Shown: piece after piece, positions 15,163 through 22,951 of the stretch | Position numbering within the stretch: position 1 is the first letter of the stretch | Layout: each line of letters begins with the position of its first letter | From: an uncultured Porphyromonas sp. | Lineage (GTDB): Bacteria; Bacteroidota; Bacteroidia; Bacteroidales; Porphyromonadaceae | DNA length: 26,972 nt | NCBI RefSeq assembly: GCF_938046015.1 | Contig: NZ_CALIXW010000014.1 | Coordinates: 1-26,972, forward strand | Direction: 5' to 3' | Notes under the pieces: generated by a model | Told to the model about the DNA's origin: nothing | Database searches by the model: none | Seen by the model: the letters and a program-made list of their open reading frames with translations, nothing else | Translations under genes and position numbers: made by a program

Positions 15163-16497
15163 ATGAACACGCTACAACTCGACCTCACGGGGATCTATCC
15201 CTTCGTATCCCAGGACACCGTCTACAGCTGGGCAGACAAGAGCAATGCCTACCAGGCCGCCCTACATGCGGGCACGGGCCTAGGCAATGACTTCCTCGGA
15301 TGGATCAAGCTCCCCAGTGAGATCAGCGAGCAGGACTTCGACGCTATCGAGGCAGCCGCTCGCACGCTACAGCAGCACTGCGACTACGTCATCAGCATCG
15401 GCATCGGGGGTAGCTATCTAGGCGCCCGTGCCGTCATCGAGGCTCTAAGCCCCAGCTTCGCCCCCAAGACAGACGCCCCCCAGGTGATCTTCGCAGGGCA
15501 CAATATCGGCGAGGACTACCTGAGCGAGCTCGTCAGCTTCCTCCGCGGCAAGCGCTTCGGCATCATCAATATCTCCAAGAGTGGTACCACTACGGAGCCT
15601 GCCATCGCCTTCCGTATCCTCAAGGCGCTCCTAGAGGAGCAGGTCGGCAAGGACGCCGCTCGTGAGCGTATCATCGCCGTCACAGACAAGGCTAAGGGCG
15701 CCCTGCGCAGCCTCGCCACCCAGGAGGGCTACCAGACCTTCGTCATCCCCGACGACATCGGTGGCCGCTTCTCCGTACTCACCCCCGTAGGGCTGCTGCC
15801 CATCGCCGTAGCAGGCTTCGACATCCGCGAGCTCGTACGTGGTGCTCAGGATATGGCCGCCCTCGTCGGGGAGGATGTAGCCTTCGAGCAGAACCTCTCC
15901 GCCCTCTATGCCGCTGCCCGCAACAGCCTCTACCAGGCAGGCAAGAAGATCGAGATCCTCGGGAACTACCACCCCAAGCTCCACTACATCGGAGAGTGGT
16001 GGAAGCAGCTCTATGGCGAGAGCGAGGGCAAGGACGGTAAGGGCATCTTCAACGCCTCGGTAGACTTCTCCGCCGACCTACACTCCATGGGCCAGTGGAT
16101 CCAGGAGGGCGAGCGTAACATCTTCGAGACGATCATCAGCATCGCCCAGCCCGACAGCGAGCTGCGTATTGCCCCAGATACGGAGAACCTCGATGGACTC
16201 AACTATCTAGCGGGTAAGCGCGTCGACGAAGTCAATAAGATGGCCGAGCTCGGCGTACGTATGGCGCACATGGACGGCGGCGTGCCCAACATCCGCATCA
16301 CCCTCCCCCAACTCAACGCCTACTACATCGGCCAGCTCTTCTACTTCTTCGAGAAGGCCGTCGGCATCAGTGGCTACATGCTCGAGGTGAACCCCTTCAA
16401 CCAGCCCGGCGTAGAGGCGTACAAGAAGAACATGTTTGCCCTCCTTGAGAAGCCCGGCTATGAGGAGGCTACCCAGGCCATCAAGGCACGCCTCTAA
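15163..16497 (+). CDS. pgi: Glucose-6-phosphate isomerase
   Basis: A 444-residue enzyme interconverting glucose 6-phosphate and fructose 6-phosphate. It is the short bacterial form (about 445 residues). Motifs include ISIGIGGSYLGARAVIEAL, the sugar-phosphate site NISKSGTTTEPAIAFRIL, the conserved WWKQLYGESEGKDGKGI block with the catalytic Glu region, and the C-terminal PFNQPGVEAYKKNMF with the conserved Lys near the ring-opening site. Its start MNTLQLDL at 15163 is the only plausible one. First gene of a seven-gene run; DUF4290 follows after 13 nt. With fba in the same window it gives two glycolytic steps, though in separate transcripts. Confidence 0.97.
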   Translation: MNTLQLDLTGIYPFVSQDTVYSWADKSNAYQAALHAGTGLGNDFLGWIKLPSEISEQDFDAIEAAARTLQQHCDYVISIGIGGSYLGARAVIEALSPSFAPKTDAPQVIFAGHNIGEDYLSELVSFLRGKRFGIINISKSGTTTEPAIAFRILKALLEEQVGKDAARERIIAVTDKAKGALRSLATQEGYQTFVIPDDIGGRFSVLTPVGLLPIAVAGFDIRELVRGAQDMAALVGEDVAFEQNLSALYAAARNSLYQAGKKIEILGNYHPKLHYIGEWWKQLYGESEGKDGKGIFNASVDFSADLHSMGQWIQEGERNIFETIISIAQPDSELRIAPDTENLDGLNYLAGKRVDEVNKMAELGVRMAHMDGGVPNIRITLPQLNAYYIGQLFYFFEKAVGISGYMLEVNPFNQPGVEAYKKNMFALLEKPGYEEATQAIKARL

Positions 16498-16510
16498 TCC
16501 CCCGACCTCA

Positions 16511-17125
16511 ATGAGTATAGGATACAATAACCAGCTCCCCGAGATCATCATGCCTGAGTATGGTCGCAATATTCAGAATATGGTCGAGTACTGCAAGGGG
16601 CTCACGGATCGCGACGAGCGCAATCGCTGCGCCCACGAGATCGTCCGTGCTATGGCTGCCCTCGTCCCCGAGAAGGAGCAGGGCATCGGTCGCGAGACCA
16701 TCTACTGGGACCACCTGGCGATCATCGCTGACTTCGAGCTCGACGTAGACTATCCCGAGGGTACGATCACGCGTGAGAAGATCGACCTCAAGGCCGACAA
16801 GCCCGAGTACCCAGGGGCTCAGATCAAGTACCGCTACTACGGCCGCTTCATCGAAGGCATGATCCAGAAGGTCTGCGCCATGGAGCTCGGCCCCGAGCGA
16901 GCAGCCGCCGAGTACTTCATCGCCCTGCAGATGAAGCGCGACTACATGACTTGGAACCAGGGCAACGTCGAGGACCTGAAGATCTTCAAGGACCTCTTCG
17001 AGCTCTCCGACGGACAGATCCTCCTGACGCCCGAGAACTGCAAGCTCAACATCAACCCCAACACTATTGACCGCCCTGGCAAGCTCCAGAAGCCACTCAA
17101 TAGTAAGAAGGGCAAGAAACGCTAA
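16511..17125 (+). CDS. DUF4290 family protein
   Basis: A 204-residue protein of a Bacteroidetes-specific family of unknown function. It starts MSIGYNNQLPEIIMPEYGRNIQ, which I recognise as the DUF4290 N-terminus. It is soluble and mixed-charge, with no signal peptide or membrane segment, and has a basic tail ending KKGKKR. Conserved-looking parts are YGRNIQNMVEYC, DREERNRCAH-like DRDERNRCAH, and the DDF-free acidic middle followed by YYGRFIEGMIQK. An upstream in-frame extension into pgi is ignored because the family starts here. It lies 13 nt after pgi and 33 nt before murA. This gene is generally found directly before murA in Bacteroidales, which suggests a cell-envelope or growth role, but none is shown. 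Confidence 0.85.
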   Translation: MSIGYNNQLPEIIMPEYGRNIQNMVEYCKGLTDRDERNRCAHEIVRAMAALVPEKEQGIGRETIYWDHLAIIADFELDVDYPEGTITREKIDLKADKPEYPGAQIKYRYYGRFIEGMIQKVCAMELGPERAAAEYFIALQMKRDYMTWNQGNVEDLKIFKDLFELSDGQILLTPENCKLNINPNTIDRPGKLQKPLNSKKGKKR

Positions 17126-17158
17126 CTACGTACACATATACCCTAGCAACACTAGCGC

Positions 17159-18469
17159 ATGGCATCATACGTCATCGAGGGCGGCTACTCCCTACAGGGG
17201 AGCATACGCCCCCAGGGCGCCAAGAACGAGGCCCTACAGATCATCTCCTCTGTCCTGCTCACCCCCGAGCTCGTCACCATCCACAACATCCCGAACATAC
17301 TGGATGTGAACAACCTCATCGACCTGCTGCGGCAGATCGGGGTGAAGGTCAGCCGGCTCAACGACGAGGGCAGCTACAGCTTCCAGGCAGACGAGATCAG
17401 CATCGACTACCTACATAGTGAGGAGTTCCTCAATCGTAGCCGTGCCCTGCGTGGCTCCATCCTGATGGCAGGTGCCCTCCTAGGGCGCTTCGGCTATGCG
17501 CTCTTCCCCAAGCCCGGGGGCGACAAGATCGGCCGCCGTCGTCTGGATACGCACCTGATAGGCTTCCAGGAGCTGGGCGCTAGTTGCCGCTACGACAGTG
17601 ACAAGCAGAGCTACGTGCTGGAGGCCAGCCAGCTCAAGGGTAAGTACATGCTCCTCGACGAGGCCTCAGTGACGGGTACAGCCAATATCCTGATGGCCGC
17701 CGTACTAGCCGAGGGCACGACGACGATCTACAATGCCGCCTGTGAGCCCTACCTGCAGCAGCTCTCCAAGCTGCTGGTGCGCATGGGTGCCCATATCGAG
17801 GGCATAGGCTCCAACCGCCTCACCATCGAGGGCGTCAAGGAGCTGCACGGTGCCGAGCACACCATGCTCCCCGACATGATCGAGATCGGTAGCTTCATCG
17901 GCATGGCCGCCATGACGAACTCCGAGCTACGTATCACAGACGTCAGCATCCCCGACCTCGGGATCATCCCTCAGGCCTTCCGCCGCCTCGGGATCACCAT
18001 CGAGGAGCAGGGCGACGACCTCTTCATCCCCCGCCACCCCAACGGCTATGAGATCGACACCTTCATGGACGGCTCGATCCTCACCGTGGCGGACGCCCCC
18101 TGGCCAGGGCTGACGCCTGACCTTCTCAGCGTCTTCCTCGTCACCGCCACGCAGGCTAAGGGAAGCGTACTGATCCATCAGAAGATGTTCGAGAGTCGTC
18201 TCTTCTTCGTCGACAAGCTCATCGACATGGGCGCTCAGATCATGCTCTGCGACCCCCACCGCGCTGTGGTCATCGGCCTCGGGCAGTCGCATCGCCTGCG
18301 TGCCTCCACGATGGCCTCACCCGACATCCGTGCTGGGATCGCGCTGCTCATCGCTGCGATGAGTGCCGAGGGGACAAGTGTCATCAACAACATCGAGCAG
18401 ATCGACCGAGGCTACCAGGACATCGCAGGCCGCCTCAATGCCCTAGGTGCTCGCATCTCTCGCCTATAG
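17159..18469 (+). CDS. murA: UDP-GlcNAc 1-carboxyvinyltransferase, Asp variant
   Basis: A 436-residue enzyme that transfers enolpyruvate from PEP to UDP-N-acetylglucosamine, the first committed step of peptidoglycan synthesis. It has the double inside-out alpha/beta barrel of the EPSP-synthase family. K22-N23 in QGAKNEALQ match the catalytic Lys-Asn pair. The flexible loop reads KPGGDKIGRRRLD (118-130); the residue aligned with E. coli Cys115, the fosfomycin target, is Asp122. Asp at this place is known to keep activity and to make MurA insensitive to fosfomycin in mycobacteria and chlamydia. The C-terminal half has DIRAGIALLIAAMSAEGTS. rimM follows 10 nt after the stop, DUF4290 precedes. Full length. 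Confidence 0.97.
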   Translation: MASYVIEGGYSLQGSIRPQGAKNEALQIISSVLLTPELVTIHNIPNILDVNNLIDLLRQIGVKVSRLNDEGSYSFQADEISIDYLHSEEFLNRSRALRGSILMAGALLGRFGYALFPKPGGDKIGRRRLDTHLIGFQELGASCRYDSDKQSYVLEASQLKGKYMLLDEASVTGTANILMAAVLAEGTTTIYNAACEPYLQQLSKLLVRMGAHIEGIGSNRLTIEGVKELHGAEHTMLPDMIEIGSFIGMAAMTNSELRITDVSIPDLGIIPQAFRRLGITIEEQGDDLFIPRHPNGYEIDTFMDGSILTVADAPWPGLTPDLLSVFLVTATQAKGSVLIHQKMFESRLFFVDKLIDMGAQIMLCDPHRAVVIGLGQSHRLRASTMASPDIRAGIALLIAAMSAEGTSVINNIEQIDRGYQDIAGRLNALGARISRL

Positions 18470-18479
18470 CTCCACCCTT

Positions 18480-19016
18480 ATGCTGGATAAGGCAGACTTC
18501 GAGCCCATAGGCCGCCTCGGCCGTACACACGGTATCGGTGGCGAGCTCAGTACCAAGCTCTCGGTAGACCTCAGCGTCCTCTGGGAGGAGGACGAGCGGC
18601 TCTTCCTCTTCCTCGAGGAGCAGGAGCTGCTCATCCCCTACCGAGTGCGCAGCCTACGCGCCAAGACCGATGAGCTCGACCTCATCGCCTTCGTGGACGT
18701 CATGACCAAGGAGGCGGCCGAGGCGCTCGTGGGGCGCGAGCTCTGGCTGGAGCGTGCTTACCTGGACCACGACGAGGCGGAGGCCGTCCTCGGGCTAGAG
18801 CACTACGTCGGCTTCGAGCTCTACGAGGCGGACTCGGGGGACTACCTAGGACGCATCACGGACGTCGACGACAGCACGCTGAACGTCCTGATGCGCGTCG
18901 AGACACCCCTCGGGGACGAACTCGTACTGCCCATCGCCGAGGAGCTGATCTCTGAGGTAAAGCTCGCCGAGCACCAGCTCTACCTACAAGTCCCTCAGGG
19001 TCTGCTTGATCTCTAG
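18480..19016 (+). CDS. rimM: Ribosome maturation factor RimM
   Basis: A 178-residue factor for 30S subunit maturation, binding ribosomal protein S19 near the 16S rRNA head. The N-terminal RimM domain has the diagnostic EPIGRLGRTHGIGGEL (about 8-23). The C-terminal PRC-barrel domain (about 95-172) includes LEHYVGFELY and the LPIAEELISEV segment. The frame extends 11 codons upstream into the end of murA; I chose the ATG at 18480, 10 nt after the murA stop, because RimM proteins start just before the PIGRL motif. The murA-rimM order is conserved in Bacteroidales. Acidic overall, as usual. Confidence 0.95.
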   Translation: MLDKADFEPIGRLGRTHGIGGELSTKLSVDLSVLWEEDERLFLFLEEQELLIPYRVRSLRAKTDELDLIAFVDVMTKEAAEALVGRELWLERAYLDHDEAEAVLGLEHYVGFELYEADSGDYLGRITDVDDSTLNVLMRVETPLGDELVLPIAEELISEVKLAEHQLYLQVPQGLLDL

Positions 19017-19023
19017 CTAGGAT

Positions 19024-19716
19024 ATGATGACCGGGACGAATACGCAGCTCAAAGCGGGCATCTATACGCTGCTGACGCTCTTCGCGCTCTTCCTACTGGT
19101 CCAGCTGCTGGTGGGATCCCTCTATGTGGCTGTTCGCCCTGGGGCACTCAGCAGCCCCTCATCACTCGAGCCTCTGCTCCTGATCACAGGCCTCTCCTTC
19201 ATCGCGCCGCTACTCCTGCTTCCGCAGGGGCGAGCGGCGTTCGCTTTACTACGCCTCCCCCGACTGAGCCGCGGGGAACTCGGGCGTTGCCTCCTCATCT
19301 CGGCAGCTATCCTCGCACTAGCCTTCGCCGTCGATGAGCTGGAGTTTCGCTTCTTCTCCTGGCTGGGCTGGGAGCTCAAGGACGAAGCGACTGAGCTCAT
19401 ACTCCAGGCGATCAACTCTGGCACGCCTAGGCTGAAGCTGATCCCCTACATCTCCCTCCTCCCCGCCTTCTCCGAGGAGCTCTTCTTCCGCGGAGCCGTA
19501 CAGGGTACCCTAGAGCGCCTAGCTCCCAAGCGGCCGCGGCTGGTCTGGGGACTTACGTCGGTACTCTTCGCCCTCATGCACCTCAGCGTCCTCGGCTTCG
19601 TCACGCGCTCCCTCCTCGGCTATGGCTTCAGCTATCTATGCAGCAGGACGCACAGCCTCTGGCCAGGGATCGTCCTGCACGCGCTCAACAACCTCATAGT
19701 ACTATACCTCCTCTAG
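19024..19716 (+). CDS. CPBP-family intramembrane glutamic protease
   Basis: A 230-residue membrane protein of the CPBP (Abi, Rce1-like) family. Hydrophobic segments lie at about 11-35, 49-66, 88-104, 140-150, 175-195 and 211-230. The catalytic motifs are present: EELFFRG with E151, E152 and R156; FALMHL with H186; and HALNN with H219 and N222/N223. Bacterial members are predicted proteases, sometimes tied to bacteriocin self-immunity; no bacteriocin gene is near. It starts at 19024, 7 nt after rimM, and pyrC follows 18 nt later, so it is in the operon. A second in-frame ATG follows immediately and cannot be excluded. Substrate unknown. Confidence 0.88.
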   Translation: MMTGTNTQLKAGIYTLLTLFALFLLVQLLVGSLYVAVRPGALSSPSSLEPLLLITGLSFIAPLLLLPQGRAAFALLRLPRLSRGELGRCLLISAAILALAFAVDELEFRFFSWLGWELKDEATELILQAINSGTPRLKLIPYISLLPAFSEELFFRGAVQGTLERLAPKRPRLVWGLTSVLFALMHLSVLGFVTRSLLGYGFSYLCSRTHSLWPGIVLHALNNLIVLYLL

Positions 19717-19734
19717 CCCACGCCTCCCAAGCAC

Positions 19735-21093
19735 ATGACTACACTACTACAGAATGCCCTGATCATCAACGAAGGGCGCAGCTATACCGCCAGCCTCCTC
19801 ATCCGAGACAGCCTCATCGCAGCCATCTACGAGGGGGAGCACAGCTACCCCGAGGCGCTGGAGCGTGAGGTGGACGAAGTAATGGACTGCTCGGGGCTAT
19901 GGCTCCTCCCGGGCTGCATCGATGACCAGGTACACTTCCGCGAGCCGGGGCTGACGCACAAGGCGACCATCGAGAGCGAGAGCCGCGCTGCGCTGGCAGG
20001 CGGCACGACCTCCTTCATGGAGATGCCCAATACCAACCCCACCACCACTACCCTCGAGGCCTGGCAGTGGAAGATGGAGCGTGCTGCGGAGAGCTCCTGG
20101 GCCAACTACTCCTTCTTCTTCGGCGGGAGCAACGACAATGCCGACGAGCTCCGACGCATCGACCGCCGCCACACCCCAGGGGTCAAGCTCTTCCTCGGTT
20201 CCTCTACGGGTAATATGCTCGTCGACGATCCCAAGACGCTGGAGCGTATCTTCGGAGAGACGGATCTCGTGATCGCAGCACACTGCGAGCGCGAGGAGAT
20301 CATCCGTGCCAACCGCCAGCACTACCTCGATACCGTAGGGGCAGAAGGGCTTGATGTACGCTACCACCCCCTGATCCGTAGCGAGGAGGCCTGCTATCGC
20401 TCCTCGAGCGAAGCCGTAGCGCTGGCCACACGCCTCGGTAGCCGACTGCACATACTGCATATCTCCACAGCACGCGAGCTCTCGCTCTTCAGGAGCGACC
20501 TCCCGCTCTCCGAGAAGCGCATCACCGCCGAGGCCTGTGTGCACCACCTCATCTTCTCGGATCGTGACTACGAGCACCTAGGCAATCGCATCAAGTGGAA
20601 CCCCGCCGTCAAGCGCCTAGAAGACCGCGAGGCCCTACGTGGCGCCGTAGCCTCGGGGCTCATCGATATCGTCGCTACCGACCATGCTCCCCACCTCCTG
20701 AGCGAGAAGGAGGGCAACTGCCTCACGGCTGCCAGCGGAGGACCCCTGACGCAGCACGCGCTCGTCGCCATGCTCGATCTAGCGGCCGAAGGGCTCTTCA
20801 GCCGTGAGCTCGTCGTCGAGCGCATGGCACACGCCCCAGCGCGGCTCTTCGACGTCGACCGCCGCGGCTTCGTCCGCGAGGGCTACTTCGCCGACCTCGT
20901 GCTGGTGGACCCCAAGCGCCCCACCCTCGTCACGCCAGCCTCCATCCTCTCCAAGTGCGGCTGGTCGCCCTTCGAGGGGCATAGCTTCGGGCACAGCATC
21001 GCGGCCACCTTCGTCAACGGCTGCTGTGCTTGGCGCGGGGGCGAGCTCTCGGCCGAGCGCCCCGAGGCCCATGCCTTGACCTTCAACCACTGA
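19735..21093 (+). CDS. pyrC: Dihydroorotase
   Basis: A 452-residue amidohydrolase closing carbamoyl-aspartate to dihydroorotate in pyrimidine synthesis. The N-terminal metal motif is DDQVHFREPG (63-72), then MPNTNP (97-102). A Lys that could be carboxylated (K151) sits in GVKLFLGSSTGNM; H183 is in AAHCERE, H242 in LHIST, and D316 with H317 in ATDHAPH. The first His of the family HxH is Gln65 here; I recall the same DDQVHFREPG in other Bacteroidetes dihydroorotases, so it is probably lineage-typical. Starts at 19735, 18 nt after the CPBP gene. The C-terminal NGCCAWRGG segment completes the barrel end. Full length for the class I type. Confidence 0.93.
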   Translation: MTTLLQNALIINEGRSYTASLLIRDSLIAAIYEGEHSYPEALEREVDEVMDCSGLWLLPGCIDDQVHFREPGLTHKATIESESRAALAGGTTSFMEMPNTNPTTTTLEAWQWKMERAAESSWANYSFFFGGSNDNADELRRIDRRHTPGVKLFLGSSTGNMLVDDPKTLERIFGETDLVIAAHCEREEIIRANRQHYLDTVGAEGLDVRYHPLIRSEEACYRSSSEAVALATRLGSRLHILHISTARELSLFRSDLPLSEKRITAEACVHHLIFSDRDYEHLGNRIKWNPAVKRLEDREALRGAVASGLIDIVATDHAPHLLSEKEGNCLTAASGGPLTQHALVAMLDLAAEGLFSRELVVERMAHAPARLFDVDRRGFVREGYFADLVLVDPKRPTLVTPASILSKCGWSPFEGHSFGHSIAATFVNGCCAWRGGELSAERPEAHALTFNH

Positions 21094-21118
21094 CCCTAGA
21101 TCCCCATCCCAATATACC

Positions 21119-21667
21119 ATGTCCACACTCCCTCGCATCCCCTGCCGCGCGCTGCGCCCTGGCGAACGCCTGCAGGACTTCGTCGCCTTCGACTTCGAGA
21201 CGGCAACCTATCAGCAGATGCCCTGCTCGCTAGGCATCACCCACGTCGTCCATGGGCAGATCCGCTCCAGCTTCTCTCAGCTCATCCAGCCCCCAGAGAA
21301 CCACTTCGACGAGGCGCTGACGAGGATCCACGGCATACGTCCCGAGCATACCAAGGACGCCCTCGAGTGGCCTGCCCTATGGCATATCCTCGCGCCCTAC
21401 TTCGAGTCGCACCTGCCGCTAGTGGCGCATAATGCCCCCTTCGACCTCGGTGTCCTCACCAAAGCGTGCCTCCACTACGAGCTGACGCCACCAAGCCTCG
21501 ACCGCGTCTACTGCACCTACAAGACGACTAAGATCCGCCTGGCGAAGTGGATAGCACACCTCAACCTCCGAGAGGAGGACCACCACGAGGCAGCCTTCGA
21601 CTCCAAGGTCTGCGCGCTCCTCGCCCTCGAGTACCAGCGCGACCCTAGCCTAGGCGGACTCATATAG
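21119..21667 (+). CDS. DnaQ-like 3'-5' exonuclease (DEDDh)
   Basis: A 182-residue exonuclease-fold protein. The DEDDh active site is complete: D25 and E27 in AFDFETAT, D109 in HNAPFDLGVL, and H156 with D161 in HHEAAFDSKVCA. Small stand-alone proteins of this class act in proofreading or RNA/DNA end trimming, and many resemble the epsilon subunit of DNA polymerase III. No polymerase gene is near, and no BRCT or helicase domain is attached. It is the last gene of the pgi operon, 25 nt after pyrC, and a strong terminator follows 42 nt after the stop. Substrate is not predictable. Confidence 0.9.
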   Translation: MSTLPRIPCRALRPGERLQDFVAFDFETATYQQMPCSLGITHVVHGQIRSSFSQLIQPPENHFDEALTRIHGIRPEHTKDALEWPALWHILAPYFESHLPLVAHNAPFDLGVLTKACLHYELTPPSLDRVYCTYKTTKIRLAKWIAHLNLREEDHHEAAFDSKVCALLALEYQRDPSLGGLI

Positions 21668-21681
21668 CTAGGCTAAGGCTG
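21666..21681 (+). repeat. 16-bp dispersed repeat, copy 1
   Basis: agctaggctaaggctg, identical over 16 bases to 22644-22659. This copy overlaps the last base of the exonuclease stop codon region. Both copies are followed by a gcct...gcct/ccttgct-like segment. Origin unknown. Confidence 0.6.
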
Positions 21682-21709
21682 CCTAAGGCCTGCCTTGCTC
21701 GACTGACTA

Positions 21710-21751
21710 AGTCCCCCACGCCGAGCCCCTAAGGGCTTGACGTGGGGGACT
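21710..21751 (+). terminator. Terminator of the pgi-exonuclease operon
   Basis: agtcccccacg (21710-21720) pairs perfectly with cgtgggggact (21741-21751), and an inner agccc/gggct stem (21724-21728 with 21733-21737) sits in the loop. It is an 11-bp GC-rich outer stem. A third, smaller hairpin (cgcta/tagcg, 21756-21769) follows directly. Confidence 0.85.
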
Positions 21752-21804
21752 GCTTCGCTAGCTATAGCGAACAATAAGCCACACAAGCTATTATATAGTA
21801 ATAA

Positions 21805-21822
21805 GGCGCTAAGTAGAGCGCC
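21805..21822 (+). promoter_or_regulatory. Hairpin in the leader of the HAD gene
   Basis: ggcgct (21805-21810) pairs with agcgcc (21817-21822) around a six-base loop, ending 27 nt before the ATG. No TAnnTTTG box is seen in 21752-21849; the AT-rich run at 21789-21803 may hold a non-consensus promoter. Confidence 0.35.
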
Positions 21823-21849
21823 CTGATACGCAACTCTAAGAACGATTCA

Positions 21850-22539
21850 ATGCAACACGCTAAGCGCTATAAGGCGCTACTCCTCGACGTAGACAACACG
21901 CTACTGTCCTTCCGCCCCTCCTCCGAGGCCGCCCTTAGGAAGGCCTTCCAGATCCATCACCTGCCCTACGAGGATATCTACTATGAGGTCTTCTACTGGG
22001 TCGGCGAAGTGCTGTGGGAGCAGCAGCGACGGGAGCGTCTATCTGTCGATGAGATACGCACGCTGATCTTCCCCCGCCTCCTCTCCGCCATCGGGATAGA
22101 GGCCGACGGGAATGCGCTTAGTGACACCTTCCACCTCCAGCTACACGAGGAGGCCGTGCCCGAGCCTGGTGCCGTCGAGACGATCGCCAAGCTCAGCGAG
22201 CGCTACCAGCTCTACGTGGCCTCCAACGGCGTCCTAGAGATGCAGCGCTCACGCCTCGAGATCGCGGGACTAGTGAACTACTTCACCGACCTCTTCGTCT
22301 CGGATGATATAGGCGCGGAGAAGCCCTCGGAGCGCTTCTTCCACGAGGCGATGCGCCGCAGCAAGACCGAGCCCGGGGAACTTCTCTTCGTCGGGGATAG
22401 CATCGAGGCCGATATGATGGGCGCTGCCCGCTCGGGGATCGACCGCTGCTGGTACAATCCGCAGCAGCTCGCTGCCCCTGCCCGCCCTAAGCTCAACTAC
22501 ACCATCACCGCGCTGAGCGAACTGCCGCGCATCCTCTAG
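21850..22539 (+). CDS. YjjG-like HAD pyrimidine nucleotidase
   Basis: A 229-residue haloacid dehalogenase-type phosphatase closest in pattern to YjjG, which removes phosphate from non-canonical pyrimidine nucleotides. HAD motifs are all present: motif I LLDVDNTLL with nucleophile D13 and D15; motif II VASNG (S125); motif III Lys K158 in AEKPS; motif IV GDSIEAD (D183, D188). The cap domain is about 20-95, of the small alpha-helical C1 type. Starts at 21850 after the terminator, so it is likely a separate transcript. It is followed by the 22-bp element and a shared terminator. Exact substrate is inferred from family resemblance. Confidence 0.87.
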   Translation: MQHAKRYKALLLDVDNTLLSFRPSSEAALRKAFQIHHLPYEDIYYEVFYWVGEVLWEQQRRERLSVDEIRTLIFPRLLSAIGIEADGNALSDTFHLQLHEEAVPEPGAVETIAKLSERYQLYVASNGVLEMQRSRLEIAGLVNYFTDLFVSDDIGAEKPSERFFHEAMRRSKTEPGELLFVGDSIEADMMGAARSGIDRCWYNPQQLAAPARPKLNYTITALSELPRIL

Positions 22540-22558
22540 GGCCAAGGAGGAAGCTCCC

Positions 22559-22635
22559 TGAGGGATATCAGTCAAAGCGCTGAGGGACGTCCGTGGCGCG
22601 CCTCAGGGATATCAGTCAGCCTCCTGAGGGATAGC
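22559..22635 (-). repeat. Four-core 22-bp intergenic element, copy D
   Basis: Reads on the minus strand. Plus-strand core starts: 22564 (GATATC), 22586 (GACGTC), 22608 (GATATC), 22630 (GATAGC), all 22 bp apart. In minus-strand order GACGTC is third. Minus-strand linker 1 is a full TCAG-N4-CTGA dyad. It begins about 20 nt after the HAD stop codon, between convergent genes. Confidence 0.87.
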
Positions 22636-22643
22636 CTTCACAG

Positions 22644-22659
22644 AGCTAGGCTAAGGCTG
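22644..22659 (+). repeat. 16-bp dispersed repeat, copy 2
   Basis: agctaggctaaggctg, identical to 21666-21681. It starts 9 bp after the outer end of copy D of the four-core element. Confidence 0.6.
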
Positions 22660-22886
22660 TCGCCTTGCTGCGTTCCTTAGCAGCCTATCCTAAGGCACTT
22701 GGGCTGGACGCTAGAGGCTTCATGCTGAGCGCTACAGACCTAGGAAGGCGAGCTCGGCTAGACTTAGCTCCTTGACCTACGCTAAGTGACGACCAAGGAA
22801 GCGCACAGACCTAGGACAGCCCGCCTAAGCCTTCTCTGCGGGTGAAGCGATAGCGCTGTCTCAGTGCGTCGCGCACCATAGAAAAG

Positions 22887-22951
22887 AATAGACCGGAGCC
22901 CCAGCACTCCCCCACCGTACGATGAGGGGAGCGCTGGGGCTCCGGTCTATT
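22887..22951. terminator. Long bidirectional terminator between HAD and GH84 genes
   Basis: aatagaccggagccccagc (22887-22905) pairs with gctggggctccggtctatt (22933-22951), and ctcccc/ggggag continues the stem inside. On the minus strand the stem runs into a T-rich ATTCTTTTCT, so it ends the GH84 transcript; from the plus side it can end HAD transcription. It is the longest stem in the window. Confidence 0.9.

Noticed and set aside
19024..19716. CPBP protease as part of a bacteriocin immunity or defence locus
   Set aside because: It is embedded in a housekeeping operon and no toxin, peptide or transporter gene is near.
3598..22635. The four-core elements as insertion sequence remnants
   Set aside because: No transposase frame, no long terminal inverted repeats and no target duplication could be seen. 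A small non-autonomous repeat stays possible but unproven.
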